From Muribaculaceae bacterium (GTDB lineage: Bacteria; Bacteroidota; Bacteroidia; Bacteroidales; Muribaculaceae): 14,580 nucleotides of DNA. The stretch spans positions 1 to 14,580 of the forward strand of contig JAFYCU010000185.1 in NCBI GenBank assembly GCA_017545095.1. Direction: 5' to 3'. This document shows, in pieces, positions 6,705-14,580 of this stretch; positions within the stretch are counted from its first letter, which is position 1; every line of letters begins with the position of its first letter. A model generated the notes under the pieces. It was not told the DNA's origin. It did not search any database and was given only the letters and a program-made list of their open reading frames with translations. The position numbers and the translations under genes are program-made.

Positions 6705-7799
6705 TTAGAAAGGGAGGGCGTGATTGCGTATTAAAAAACCAATGGTTTTTTCCATCGAGCCTATTATGTTATAATAGGTGTATGCATTTAACGATTCCGC
6801 AAAAAGCCCCGTCATTATTATCTTGTATTTATAGGCACTCCAATCATCGACTTCCCAGTGACTGGGATATTTGACAACAACCTTCGCCACACAGAGGTGG
6901 CACGCCGTGTTCCATTGGTTTGATATTTCTTGCATACTGTTCTTCTTCACAAGAAGCGGTGATGTATAGTTTGCAGGGTAAACGGTTGCGCTCAGTGTCG
7001 CAAGATAGGGAAAATCTTTATACGTAGTGATTTGGTAATCATCAATCAATTCAGTATCCAAGTTGATTGTCTCGCCAAACGCATTGACTTGATGAATCGT
7101 TTTTTTGTCAATACGAATCATTTCGCGAACAGTTTTTTGAGCGTCATCAAGAATCACCTTGCTTTGGCTGCTGTATTTAAATAACACATGATCTTTCCGG
7201 GCAGGGAACCACAGACTCTCTGCCCCGTCGATACCCTGTCTGGGCTTGATGGCATATCGTTTCCAGTCATTGGCTTTGGGACATTCCCCTTGGCATAACC
7301 TATCGGCATAATCTTGGAGTTGGGTGAGGCAAAGTTCAAGCGCACTCATGCCTTCGATTGAAGGCGTGATAATAATTTGCCTAAGCAACCAGATAGATGG
7401 TTTGCCCCTCTTTTTATCCTTCTTATAGCCGATTTGGTGAATTGGATCAATCGAATTGGCCTTATTGCAGAACAGGTTCAACTCATGTTTTGTCATATCC
7501 ACTTGAAGTTCCTTGGCCATGACAATCATTACTGTGCTTGGATACTTATGATACACCCTTGCTATATAGTAATTCTGATTGTAAATGAATTGATAAGTGT
7601 AAGCAACTTCATTCTCGTCAGCTTCCGTCACTTGGGCACGCTCATCAAAAAACTTGTATAAAGTGGGAAGAGCGTATTCCGAGTCAAAACACTTGAATAA
7701 CTGATCGTCAAATTCGCTTTCGCTTTTTAAAAAGCGCTTATAGCTCTCGGCTATAGCGTTGCGAAATAAACCATTGAAAGCCTTGTCTAAAAATGACAT
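6705..7799 (-). CDS. Hypothetical protein, 364 aa, possible YbjN/type III chaperone-like fold
   Basis: I do not recognise this protein. It has no signal peptide or membrane segment, so it is probably cytosolic. Residues about 50-170 alternate short strands and helices: YTYQFIYNQNYYIARVYHKY and a following strand, a helix with ELNLFCNKANS, two more strands ending QIIITP, and a helix ALELCLTQLQDYADRL. This resembles the YbjN/type III secretion chaperone arrangement, an inference from pattern only. The C-terminal half is also mixed and ends in a long amphipathic helix. Base composition looks more AT-rich than the metalloprotease and alpha-galactosidase genes, which may indicate transfer. It stands alone on the minus strand with 117 bases to the metalloprotease start and 164 to the ATPase stop. 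Confidence 0.7.
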   Translation of the reverse strand: MSFLDKAFNGLFRNAIAESYKRFLKSESEFDDQLFKCFDSEYALPTLYKFFDERAQVTEADENEVAYTYQFIYNQNYYIARVYHKYPSTVMIVMAKELQVDMTKHELNLFCNKANSIDPIHQIGYKKDKKRGKPSIWLLRQIIITPSIEGMSALELCLTQLQDYADRLCQGECPKANDWKRYAIKPRQGIDGAESLWFPARKDHVLFKYSSQSKVILDDAQKTVREMIRIDKKTIHQVNAFGETINLDTELIDDYQITTYKDFPYLATLSATVYPANYTSPLLVKKNSMQEISNQWNTACHLCVAKVVVKYPSHWEVDDWSAYKYKIIMTGLFAESLNAYTYYNIIGSMEKTIGFLIRNHALPF

Positions 7800-7963
7800 A
7801 ACGAAAAATTAATTTGATGATGTATAAAATGTATAAATATTGCCGGTAATCGTTGCCATTGTTTCTACTATCATATAGCCGTGTTGGCTAAATGTAACCT
7901 TGTGATTCCAATTATTCTCAAACCGATGTAATCGTAAGATTTTATTGCCCCTTTATCACGATA

Positions 7964-9397
7964 TCACTGGAACAAGTCGTCGAGTGTGACCGTGCTCTGC
8001 ACCTGGCCGTTGTAGCCGTTGGGCTTGATGCCATAGGCGGCGATGAGGGTGAGGTGCACGGTCTTGCGTCTGGGCAGTTGCTCAATGAGGGCCTGCACGC
8101 GCTGGCGGAGCACATCGTCGTATTGGCGACTGATGGCGAAGGGGCCGCTGTAGAACTTGATTTCGCACAGGTTGACCACATTGTCCGAGCGGTCGATGAG
8201 CAGGTCAATCTGCATGCGCCCCTTGTCGACGGACTCAACCACCCACGACGACTGCTGGCTGCTCACGGCAAGGACACCCAATGCGCGCTTTATCTGCACC
8301 ATGTGCGAAAAGCATAATTCCTCGAAAGCGTAGCCGCGCCAGGCGTTCAGTTGGGGGGAATTGTGGTTTTTCTCCCAAAAAGCTGGGTCGGGGGCGGCCA
8401 GTCGGCTGGCAAATCGCAGGAAGAACAGGCAAAACGGGTCGATGAGCCGATAACGCTCAATGCGTTTTTCGCCAAAAGGCTTGTAAGCTGAAATAAAATC
8501 GCTCTCAACCAAGGCTTTCAGCACAAGCGAGGCTCCGCCACCGTCCTTGATGCCTGTGGCTTGCAGAATCTCGCTGCGTGTGTAGCCGCACCGGTTATTG
8601 GCCAGTTGCTGCACCACGGCGATGTGCTGCTCGGCATTGATGAACAGCGAGGTGAACAAGCGGTTGAACTCGTTGCGCAGCTGGCCGTTGGGCGCAAAAA
8701 GCAGTCGGTCGATGTTCTGTGCCACACTGAGTCCTTTTTCAAAAAGCTCAAGGTAATGCGGCACGCCGCCGAACACCATATAGGTTTGCGCTATATCGTA
8801 GTGGCTCATCATGATTCCCCGGCTTTCGAAGAACTCATCACATTCAGCCAGAGTGAATGGCCGCAGCTTGATTTCGTGGGTCACACGATTGTACAAACCG
8901 CCCTTGTTATTAATCAGGTTGTTCTGAATCCATGAAGTGGCGGAGCCGCACACAATGAGCATCACATTGTCGCGACGGGCAGCCCAACCGTTCCAAAAAT
9001 GTTCAAAAGCCGGAATAAACCGCGACCGCGCCGTGTCCATCCAGGGCATCTCGTCGATAAACACCACTTGCCGGCTACCGTCGTTGCGCGATTGTAGCAA
9101 CTGCTCCAGCAACCTGAACGCCTCCAACCAAGAACGGGGACAAGGCGCATCTTGCAAGCCAAAGTCTTGCAATGAGTAATAAAACGCCTGCAACTGGTCG
9201 CGCAACAAAAACTCCTTGCTGCGCTCATAAGGCGACAGCCCCGTGTGCCAAAACGCAAGCCGACCGGCAAAATGTTCCTTTACCAAAAAGGTTTTCCCCA
9301 CCCGCCTTCGACCATAAACGGCAACAAATTTTGACCCTTCAGCATTGTAAATGCCCTCAAGTGCCTCTCGCTCGGCCTTTCTTCCAATAATTTTCAT
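7964..9397 (-). CDS. AAA-type ATPase with DUF234 (PD-(D/E)XK-like) C-terminus, paralog 1
   Basis: A 477-residue ATPase of the PF01637/DUF234 type. Walker A is GRRRVGKT at 29-36, Walker B is VVFIDE at 111-116, and GSATSW at 151-156 fits sensor 1. A winged-helix-like segment follows at about 260-310. The C-terminal domain has the PD-(D/E)XK pattern: E in AFEELC (357-362), D398 in QIDLL, and E412-x-K414 in CEIK, so the nuclease-like centre appears complete. The cellular role of these multi-copy Bacteroidetes and archaeal ATPases is unknown; defence, mobile-element and regulatory roles have been proposed. It has its own strong promoter and lies in tandem with a diverged paralog at 9527-10969. Confidence 0.9.
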   Translation of the reverse strand: MKIIGRKAEREALEGIYNAEGSKFVAVYGRRRVGKTFLVKEHFAGRLAFWHTGLSPYERSKEFLLRDQLQAFYYSLQDFGLQDAPCPRSWLEAFRLLEQLLQSRNDGSRQVVFIDEMPWMDTARSRFIPAFEHFWNGWAARRDNVMLIVCGSATSWIQNNLINNKGGLYNRVTHEIKLRPFTLAECDEFFESRGIMMSHYDIAQTYMVFGGVPHYLELFEKGLSVAQNIDRLLFAPNGQLRNEFNRLFTSLFINAEQHIAVVQQLANNRCGYTRSEILQATGIKDGGGASLVLKALVESDFISAYKPFGEKRIERYRLIDPFCLFFLRFASRLAAPDPAFWEKNHNSPQLNAWRGYAFEELCFSHMVQIKRALGVLAVSSQQSSWVVESVDKGRMQIDLLIDRSDNVVNLCEIKFYSGPFAISRQYDDVLRQRVQALIEQLPRRKTVHLTLIAAYGIKPNGYNGQVQSTVTLDDLFQ

Positions 9398-9422
9398 TTC
9401 TTGCGCTCATTTAAAATCTCTG

Positions 9423-9454
9423 CAAAGGTACAAAAACATATCGTTTTAGACAAA
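9423..9454 (-). promoter_or_regulatory. Promoter of ATPase paralog 1
   Basis: On the minus strand TTTG (9451-9454), 20 bases, then TACCTTTG (9423-9430) is a near-ideal Bacteroidetes promoter. Transcription should start near 9416, about 20 bases before the ATG at 9397. Confidence 0.75.
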
Positions 9455-9512
9455 TAAGCGGGTTTATTTCTCTGTGAGCGCAAAATTTTTCGGTTCCCAG
9501 ACAAATAAACGG
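9448..9512. promoter_or_regulatory. Operator-like repeats at the paralog 1 promoter
   Basis: AGACAAATAAGCGG (9448-9461) recurs as AGACAAATAAACGG at 9499-9512, 13 of 14 identical and 51 bases apart. The first copy forms a short palindrome with TTATTT (9464-9469) through AAATAA (9452-9457). The first copy covers the -33 box. This is the arrangement expected of a repressor or autoregulator site, though AT-rich repeats of this length can also arise by chance. Confidence 0.4.
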
Positions 9513-9526
9513 ACTTTTTCCAGATG

Positions 9527-10969
9527 TCACCGGAACAGGTCTTCGAGCGTGACTTGCTTTTGTACGATGCCGCTGTGATTGCCGTAGGCCACCCCGTAGG
9601 TGGTGACCATGGTGAGGTGCACGGTCTGCTTGCGCGACAAGGTGCTCTTCAATGCGTCGATGCGGTTGCGCAGCCGACTTTCTTCCTCTTTGCTAATGGT
9701 GTATTCGCCGCTGGAAAACTTCATTTCGCACAGGTTGACCACGTTGTCGGCCCGGGTGACAAGCAGGTAGATTTGGCTACCCTCATGCTCGCTGTTACCC
9801 CTTACAGTCCAAGCCGACAGCGAGGACTTGACCCCGCCAATCTCCAATGCTCGTTTGATTTGCGCGGCGTGCTGCCAACACACTTCCTCAAATGCCACTC
9901 CCTTCCACGACCGCATCACGTCGGAAGTGATATTGTCGGTCATGAAGCTGTCGTCAACAAGGTTTGGCTCAACATACTTCAGCCAGAAAAGAGAGAAATT
10001 GTCGATGAGTTTGTAGTGCTCAAGGTTGCCTGATTGGCCGTAGGGCACATAGCGCATTATGAAGTCGCTTTCGCACAAGGCTGCCAGTGTGACCGAAAGC
10101 CCGCCACCAAGAGGGAGACCGGTAGCTTGCGCAATCTCTTCGCGCGAGAATCCAGCATGTCGTGTGGCCAGCAGACGGATGACCTTCTTGCAGTCTTCAG
10201 GGTTGCTGAAGATGGCATTGAACAGGCGGTTGAACTCGTCTTTGAGCCGTGGATTGCGACCAAAAAGAATGCGGTCGGTATTCCTTTCGAAGCTCTCTCC
10301 TTTTTGGAAAAAACTGAGGTAATAAGGTATGCCGCCAAATACCATGTAGTTCTGCACGATGTCGTAACGCGACAATTCAATGCCTTCACTTTCGAAATAT
10401 TCCTCACATTCCTTCAACGTGAAAGGCATGAGCTTGATTTCATCGGTGAGTCGCCCGTATAGTCCACCACGGCTGCGCGACAGGTTTCCAAGAATCCACG
10501 AAGTGGCACTGCCACACACGATGAGCATCATATTGTCGCGCCCTGAACACCATCCATTCCAGAAGTTTTCAAAGGCGGAGAGAAAACCCGACCGCGGTGT
10601 GTCGATCCATGGCAATTCATCAATGAACACCACCTGGCGGCTACCGTCGTCTATGCTGATGAGCAATTGCTCCAGTTGATAGAATGCCTCCATCCACGAA
10701 TTGGGCATTTTGAAACCCTCGAGGCCATGATTAAGCAGTGAATAATAGAAACTCTCCAATTGGGTCTTCATGCGTTTTTTCTCGCCGTTCTGGTCAACGG
10801 GCGAAACGCCAGTGTGCTGGAATGTGATGCGGTCTTTCAGAGCCTGCTTGACGAGAAAGGTCTTTCCCACCCGCCGCCGGCCATACACCGCCACGAACTC
10901 AGGACGGTCGCTGCGATACAGCCGTTCCAGTTCTTCCAGTTCTTGCTTTCTTCCAATGATTACACTCAT
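9527..10969 (-). CDS. AAA-type ATPase with DUF234-like C-terminus, paralog 2 (predicted nuclease-site Asp replaced)
   Basis: A 480-residue paralog of the preceding ATPase with the same domain order and close similarity throughout. Walker A is GRRRVGKT at 30-37, Walker B is VVFIDE at 113-118, and GSATSW at 153-158. A winged-helix-like segment lies at about 265-310 and the DUF234-type domain at about 355-480. The E-x-K pair is present (E415, K417), but the Asp of the PD-(D/E)XK pattern is Tyr401 (SQIYLL; codon TAC where paralog 1 has GAC). If that domain is catalytic in the family, this copy has probably lost it while keeping ATP binding. The gene has its own promoter rather than being co-transcribed with paralog 1, 129 bases downstream. 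Cellular role unknown. Confidence 0.9.
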   Translation of the reverse strand: MSVIIGRKQELEELERLYRSDRPEFVAVYGRRRVGKTFLVKQALKDRITFQHTGVSPVDQNGEKKRMKTQLESFYYSLLNHGLEGFKMPNSWMEAFYQLEQLLISIDDGSRQVVFIDELPWIDTPRSGFLSAFENFWNGWCSGRDNMMLIVCGSATSWILGNLSRSRGGLYGRLTDEIKLMPFTLKECEEYFESEGIELSRYDIVQNYMVFGGIPYYLSFFQKGESFERNTDRILFGRNPRLKDEFNRLFNAIFSNPEDCKKVIRLLATRHAGFSREEIAQATGLPLGGGLSVTLAALCESDFIMRYVPYGQSGNLEHYKLIDNFSLFWLKYVEPNLVDDSFMTDNITSDVMRSWKGVAFEEVCWQHAAQIKRALEIGGVKSSLSAWTVRGNSEHEGSQIYLLVTRADNVVNLCEMKFSSGEYTISKEEESRLRNRIDALKSTLSRKQTVHLTMVTTYGVAYGNHSGIVQKQVTLEDLFR

Positions 10970-10989
10970 AGTTGTAATGCCATTATAAT

Positions 10990-11058
10990 TATATTCTGCC
11001 GCAAAGGTAGTGAAAATACCACAATCGGCAAAATATACTATACTATATTCTGCCGATT
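10990..11058. promoter_or_regulatory. Triple operator-like site at the paralog 2 promoter
   Basis: AATCGGCAAAATATA (11023-11037) and TATATTCTGCCGATT (11044-11058) form a 15-bp inverted repeat with one mismatch and a 6-base centre. The half-site TATATTCTGCCG occurs a third time, directly repeated, at 10990-11001. The palindrome covers the -33 box and the extra copy lies around the predicted transcription start. No T-tract follows, so a terminator for the alpha-galactosidase gene is less likely. The layout suggests a dimeric repressor with a downstream auxiliary site. Confidence 0.6.
11002..11032 (-). promoter_or_regulatory. Promoter of ATPase paralog 2
   Basis: On the minus strand TTTG (11029-11032), 19 bases, then TACCTTTG (11002-11009) is an excellent match to the Bacteroidetes consensus. 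Transcription should start near 10995, about 25 bases before the ATG at 10969. Confidence 0.75.
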
Positions 11059-11099
11059 ATGGGTGTTTTCGTCTGTTTGCGGCGGATTTGAGGGCGCCA

Positions 11100-13223
11100 T
11101 CATTGGCGGGTGATGTGCCACACGGCGCTCGACTTGGGCTTGTCGAGGGTGATGGGCAGGCCGTTGGCGGCCAGCTGCGCGCCTGTCAGGGTGATAATGG
11201 TGTGGGTGTCCTCGTCCTCGAGGCGATAGGTGGCCTTGGGGTCGAGGAACTTCAGCCGGGCTGTGAAATTGGCATCGGGGCAGGTCTCCTGGCGGAAAGC
11301 TACCACCACACCCTCGTCGGTGGCGGGGTCGTGATAGGCAAACGTGGTCCAGCCCTTGGTGTCGGTCTTGCTGTGCCACGGGGTGAGCACGTAGAAATCC
11401 TTGATGATTAGGTGGTTGTATTTCTTCCACTCACCATAGGTGGCACGCACGCGGTCGTAGTCAAGAATCTCATCGTGCGTCCAGCTCTCCGACAGGTTAT
11501 AGACGGGCAGCCACGAGGCGCGGGTGATGTAGAAGTCGCTTCCGCCGGCCATGCCGCCATCCAGCTCGCCCTCCGACTCCTTGGTCGATGAGCCGCTGTA
11601 GGGTATCCAGCGGTTGAAGGTCGAACTCATCGACAGTCGCAAGGCCGTAGTGGTGCGGTCGGCGTCGCTGCGCAGGAAGGGAATGCTGCGTCGCAGCGAC
11701 TCAATGTCGTTGCGGCCGCCGCCCGAGGCGCAGTTGTCGATAAAGGTTGCCTTGCCGTGCTTGGCGCAGAACTCGATGATGCGGTCCCACAGTTCGTAGT
11801 GACCCTGAATGGCCTTGTTTTCGGTGATCCCGATACGGGGCAGGTTCAGTTTGGTCATTTGCATCGAGTCCACCATGGGCCAGGTGGTGCCAGGGTCGCT
11901 GTTGTTGTCCTCACGGAACAGGTCCACCTCGTTTTCGAGCATCATCTTGGTGATGCGGTTCAGTGTCCAGTTCAAGCACTCGGGGTTGCCGAGGTCGTTG
12001 GTGAATATCTCACGGTTTTTGCGCCACTTGCGACCGTTTGAGATGGCCCACTCGGCCTTGTAGCCGTAGTTCTTCACCAAGTCGGGCACGTTGGTGACGC
12101 GTTCGGGCTCGAACCACACGAGCGTTTTCATGCCCACGCGGTGGCAGGCTTCGTTCGACTCGCGGAACGACTTACCAGGCCACTTGATGGTGTCGAGTTC
12201 CCAGCTGCCCACGGTGCCCCACCAGTCGCGCATCACGGTGTTGCCAGCCGGGTCGAAATACCAGCCGGCATCGAACCATCGGTAGTCGATATCGACTTTC
12301 TCATAGACCAACCGGTCGAGTGTGCGCCGCCAGGTGTAGAACCGCTCCGAGATGCTGCCGTCGCTGTTGGGCAGACCCGTGTCGCCCGACCAGCAGCTGG
12401 TGGAGAAGGGAAGCACCGGGTCTCCCTGCGCGTTGGCACGCGGCATATTGTAGTTCACAAACCAAGCGCGCCACAAGTTGAAGGCGTTGTCCACATCACG
12501 GCCCTTGTAGGGCAGCAGCACCATCAGCGCCGTGCGCACCTTCTCGCCGGGCATGACCACCGAGCGGAAGTCGTTGCAGCTCTGCGCGGTGAAACGGGTC
12601 TTGGCCTGCTGCGTCTCGAATGTTGCCTGCCAGGTGCCCGCCCAGCCAATGGCGATGAGCGTGCCGCCGTCACCGTGTTGCAGGTTGAAGTAGGGGAACA
12701 CCACATGCGTGGCGCGGCCGCCATCGGAGCGGAAGTAGGCTTTCTCCCGAGCCAGGTCTTTCTCGTAGGCGGCATATTGCCCTTGATGGTCGCCCAGGCA
12801 GCTCACCAGCTTGGGGTTCTTCCCACCGAAGTCGAGCACCGCCGCGTCAACGCGCTCGAGCACCTTGCTTGCGCGGTTGCCCGTGTTCTCAAACCACACG
12901 GTGTACTCCACCTCGCCGAACTCCTCGTTCAAGAAAGCGTCGATGCGCACCGCCATCGTCTCGTCGAGTGCGAAGGTGAGATGGGCTTGCCTTCCACCTG
13001 GAGCGGCTTTCTCGGTCTTTGAGGTCATGGTGAGCGCACCCAGTCCGTGGTAGTCCTTGCCATCGTAGGTAAAAGCCACGGGAATAGAAGTTGGCTTGAG
13101 CAGCGTGTTGTAGATGCGCCGCGCTTCGGGCAAATTCAGGTTTTTCCGCTGAAAGGTTGCCGGGGCAGCCATACTGGTCAGCACCAGTAGCATCATACAC
13201 AAGAGTGAGGTCAATCGTTTCAT
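11100..13223 (-). CDS. Secreted GH36-type alpha-galactosidase
   Basis: A 707-residue glycoside hydrolase of clan GH-D, most like GH36 alpha-galactosidases. A signal peptide ends near residue 20 (MKRLTSLLCMMLLVLTSMAAPA), so the enzyme is exported. An N-terminal beta-sandwich (about 25-270) precedes the TIM barrel. Barrel motifs include DYRWFDAGW (313-321) and TLVWFEPERV (367-376). LFREDNN (435-441) holds the likely nucleophile D439, and CASGGGRND (498-506) is followed by FLRSDADRT, where D520 is the likely acid/base. A small beta domain closes the protein. It should release terminal alpha-galactose from oligosaccharides or polysaccharides; alpha-N-acetylgalactosaminidase activity cannot be excluded. 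It starts 52 bases downstream of the permease gene on the same strand and may share its transcript. The high GC content matches that permease gene. Confidence 0.9.
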   Translation of the reverse strand: MKRLTSLLCMMLLVLTSMAAPATFQRKNLNLPEARRIYNTLLKPTSIPVAFTYDGKDYHGLGALTMTSKTEKAAPGGRQAHLTFALDETMAVRIDAFLNEEFGEVEYTVWFENTGNRASKVLERVDAAVLDFGGKNPKLVSCLGDHQGQYAAYEKDLAREKAYFRSDGGRATHVVFPYFNLQHGDGGTLIAIGWAGTWQATFETQQAKTRFTAQSCNDFRSVVMPGEKVRTALMVLLPYKGRDVDNAFNLWRAWFVNYNMPRANAQGDPVLPFSTSCWSGDTGLPNSDGSISERFYTWRRTLDRLVYEKVDIDYRWFDAGWYFDPAGNTVMRDWWGTVGSWELDTIKWPGKSFRESNEACHRVGMKTLVWFEPERVTNVPDLVKNYGYKAEWAISNGRKWRKNREIFTNDLGNPECLNWTLNRITKMMLENEVDLFREDNNSDPGTTWPMVDSMQMTKLNLPRIGITENKAIQGHYELWDRIIEFCAKHGKATFIDNCASGGGRNDIESLRRSIPFLRSDADRTTTALRLSMSSTFNRWIPYSGSSTKESEGELDGGMAGGSDFYITRASWLPVYNLSESWTHDEILDYDRVRATYGEWKKYNHLIIKDFYVLTPWHSKTDTKGWTTFAYHDPATDEGVVVAFRQETCPDANFTARLKFLDPKATYRLEDEDTHTIITLTGAQLAANGLPITLDKPKSSAVWHITRQ

Positions 13224-13275
13224 AGCTGTTATAATTTATCGTAGTGAAAGTTGGTCTTATCGTGCGCCAATTTAT

Positions 13276-14499
13276 TCAGTTGGCTAGTCGGCGACGCATG
13301 ATCAGTGTGGTGACCAGCGAAGTGAGCGCACCGATGGCCGCCACGAGCAGAGCCACAAGCAGGAGGTCGGTCCACACCAGTTCCACGGGATAGGCTTGCA
13401 CTATCATCGTGGCCGGGTCGCCGCCCAGTTTGAGCCATCCAAACTGCTGCTGCCCCAGGCAAAGCAGCACGCCCAGCACAATGCCTATCGCTGCTCCGGT
13501 GAGCGCAATGAGCCATCCCTCGATGACGAAGATGCGCGTGAGCTGGCTATTGCTGGCTCCCATGTTGCGCAAGGTGGCGATGCTCTCGTCTTTCTCGATA
13601 ATCAGCAGCGAGAGCGTGCTCAGCACGTTGAACGTGGCAATGATGAGGATAAAAGCCATCAGCAGGAAAGCCATCCATTTCTCGATGTTCACAAGCCGGT
13701 AGGCTGTGGCCTGCTGCATGAGTCGGTTCTTGATGGTGTAGCCGTTGCCCAGTTGCTGTTGCAGGGTGGTCATCACCGCGGCTTCGTCGGCATTGCCATC
13801 GAGTCGCAGCTCCACGGCGGTGGCTTCGCTTTCGTAGTCGAGTAGGCGGCGAGCCATGTCTATCGGCACATACATCAGGTCGTTGTCGTAGGAGTTCTGT
13901 TGCAGCTGGAATATGCCAGCGGTGAACAGCGAGTCGCTGGTGAACGCCCCCATGGGGTTGGCCATGTTCACGCGTCCTCGCCGCTGAGGGGCGTAGAGGT
14001 GGATCATCAGCGGATATTCGGGCCGCACGTGCAGCCTCATCGCCGGCCCCACGCCCACCACGGCATAGGCGGCCAACTGGTCGTGGAGCAACCATCGCCC
14101 GTCCACCATCACGCTGTCCACATCGGTGAGGCGGTTATAGTCATCGGGCACGCCTTTGATGCGCACGGGCATCTGGTATTCGGCGAAGATGGCCAGCGCA
14201 TTGTCGCACACCACGGGCATGGCGAGCTGCACGCCCGGCACGTTGCTCGCCACAGCAATCACGCTGTCGGCATGGGCGATGGTCTTGCCCATGGTGGCGG
14301 TGATGGAAATCGAGGGGTCGAGCAAGGCCAGACGGCTCATAATCACTCCACGAAAACCGTTGAACACGCTCAGCACGCACACCAGCGCTGCCGTAGTCAC
14401 CACCACCCCCAGCATCGAGATGATGGAGATGATGTTCACCGCGTTGTGGGTCTTTTTCGACACCAGGTAGCGCAGGGCGATGCGATGGAGGACAGACAT
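13276..14499 (-). CDS. LolC/LolE-class (FtsX-like) ABC transporter permease
   Basis: A 407-residue inner-membrane permease with the MacB/FtsX/LolE topology. One N-terminal membrane helix (about 22-47) is followed by a large periplasmic domain (about 50-270) and then three helices (about 276-301, 325-349 and 375-400). The cytoplasmic loop after helix 2 carries EKDESIATLRNMGASNSQL (302-320), the coupling region conserved in FtsX-like permeases. With an ATPase encoded elsewhere (LolD-like), such proteins extract lipoproteins from the inner membrane for delivery to the outer membrane. Lipoprotein release is the most likely role but general FtsX-type export is possible. The gene is first of two on this strand in the window, with the alpha-galactosidase gene 52 bases downstream. 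Confidence 0.88.
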   Translation of the reverse strand: MSVLHRIALRYLVSKKTHNAVNIISIISMLGVVVTTAALVCVLSVFNGFRGVIMSRLALLDPSISITATMGKTIAHADSVIAVASNVPGVQLAMPVVCDNALAIFAEYQMPVRIKGVPDDYNRLTDVDSVMVDGRWLLHDQLAAYAVVGVGPAMRLHVRPEYPLMIHLYAPQRRGRVNMANPMGAFTSDSLFTAGIFQLQQNSYDNDLMYVPIDMARRLLDYESEATAVELRLDGNADEAAVMTTLQQQLGNGYTIKNRLMQQATAYRLVNIEKWMAFLLMAFILIIATFNVLSTLSLLIIEKDESIATLRNMGASNSQLTRIFVIEGWLIALTGAAIGIVLGVLLCLGQQQFGWLKLGGDPATMIVQAYPVELVWTDLLLVALLVAAIGALTSLVTTLIMRRRLAN

Positions 14500-14580
14500 T
14501 GGTGACTAGTGATGGATGCTATGGAATCTATGTTTCGGTCTTACAACTCCGTTCTTGGGGTCTTGGTTCTTGGTTCTCGG
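14500..14580. other. Upstream region of the permease gene with GTTCTTG short repeats
   Basis: No gene is visible in the last 81 bases. The final 30 (14551-14580) are a short imperfect repeat of GTTCTTG/GGTTCTTG. No -7 box is evident before the window ends. The sequence is too short to say whether the repeat is part of a longer array. Confidence 0.5.

Noticed and set aside
3607..7903. Shared 13-mer AAATGTAACCTTG near 3607 and near 7891
   Set aside because: One or two 13-base matches are expected by chance in a window of this size, and the flanks do not align.
9524..10033. A 169-codon plus-strand frame
   Set aside because: It is antisense to ATPase paralog 2 and has no independent support.
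12141..13022. A 293-codon plus-strand frame
   Set aside because: It is antisense to the alpha-galactosidase, whose motifs are unambiguous. GC-rich genes commonly give such shadow frames.

Overview
The window looks like a Bacteroidales chromosome segment, probably from the Prevotellaceae/Muribaculaceae side. Four promoters match the Bacteroidetes consensus (TTTG, about 20 bases, TAnnTTTG), start codons mostly lack a purine-rich Shine-Dalgarno, and the protein families are typical of gut Bacteroidales. These include an AlbA_2 regulator with an EKVT-repeat linker, tandem DUF234-type ATPases, a GH36 alpha-galactosidase and a LolE/FtsX permease. No species can be named from the sequence alone.

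Layout. Positions 1-153 hold the C-terminal end of what is probably an insertion-sequence transposase. A minus-strand AlbA_2/Schlafen-like regulator (447-1937) is bracketed by two imperfect copies of its own promoter and leader (192-284 and 1962-2054), with an offset of exactly 1770 bp. A conserved hypothetical protein, possibly an alpha/alpha-toroid, follows at 2152-3342. Next comes an accessory island of about 2.3 kb (3384-5707). It is bounded by two nested pairs of inverted repeats and carries a plus-strand AbiEi/AbiEii-like toxin-antitoxin operon (4104-5500) with a good promoter. Upstream of that operon lies a possible multi-hairpin element (3821-3977). From 5733 onward everything is on the minus strand: an M48 zinc metalloprotease lipoprotein, an unrecognised 364-aa protein, two paralogous AAA-type ATPases with C-terminal PD-(D/E)XK-like domains, a secreted alpha-galactosidase and an ABC permease of the LolC/LolE class.

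How the parts fit. The left two thirds resembles a turnover zone with a transposase remnant, dispersed repeats, a toxin-antitoxin pair, a regulator with a duplicated leader and tandem paralogs. The GC-rich right end (11100-14499) looks like ordinary chromosome: polysaccharide utilisation and envelope lipoprotein trafficking. The most interesting signals are the inverted-repeat frame around the AbiE operon, the candidate structured element upstream of it, palindromes lying on the -33 boxes of both ATPase promoters, and replacement of a predicted catalytic Asp by Tyr in one of the two ATPases. All of these come from reading by eye. No database search or folding program was run.
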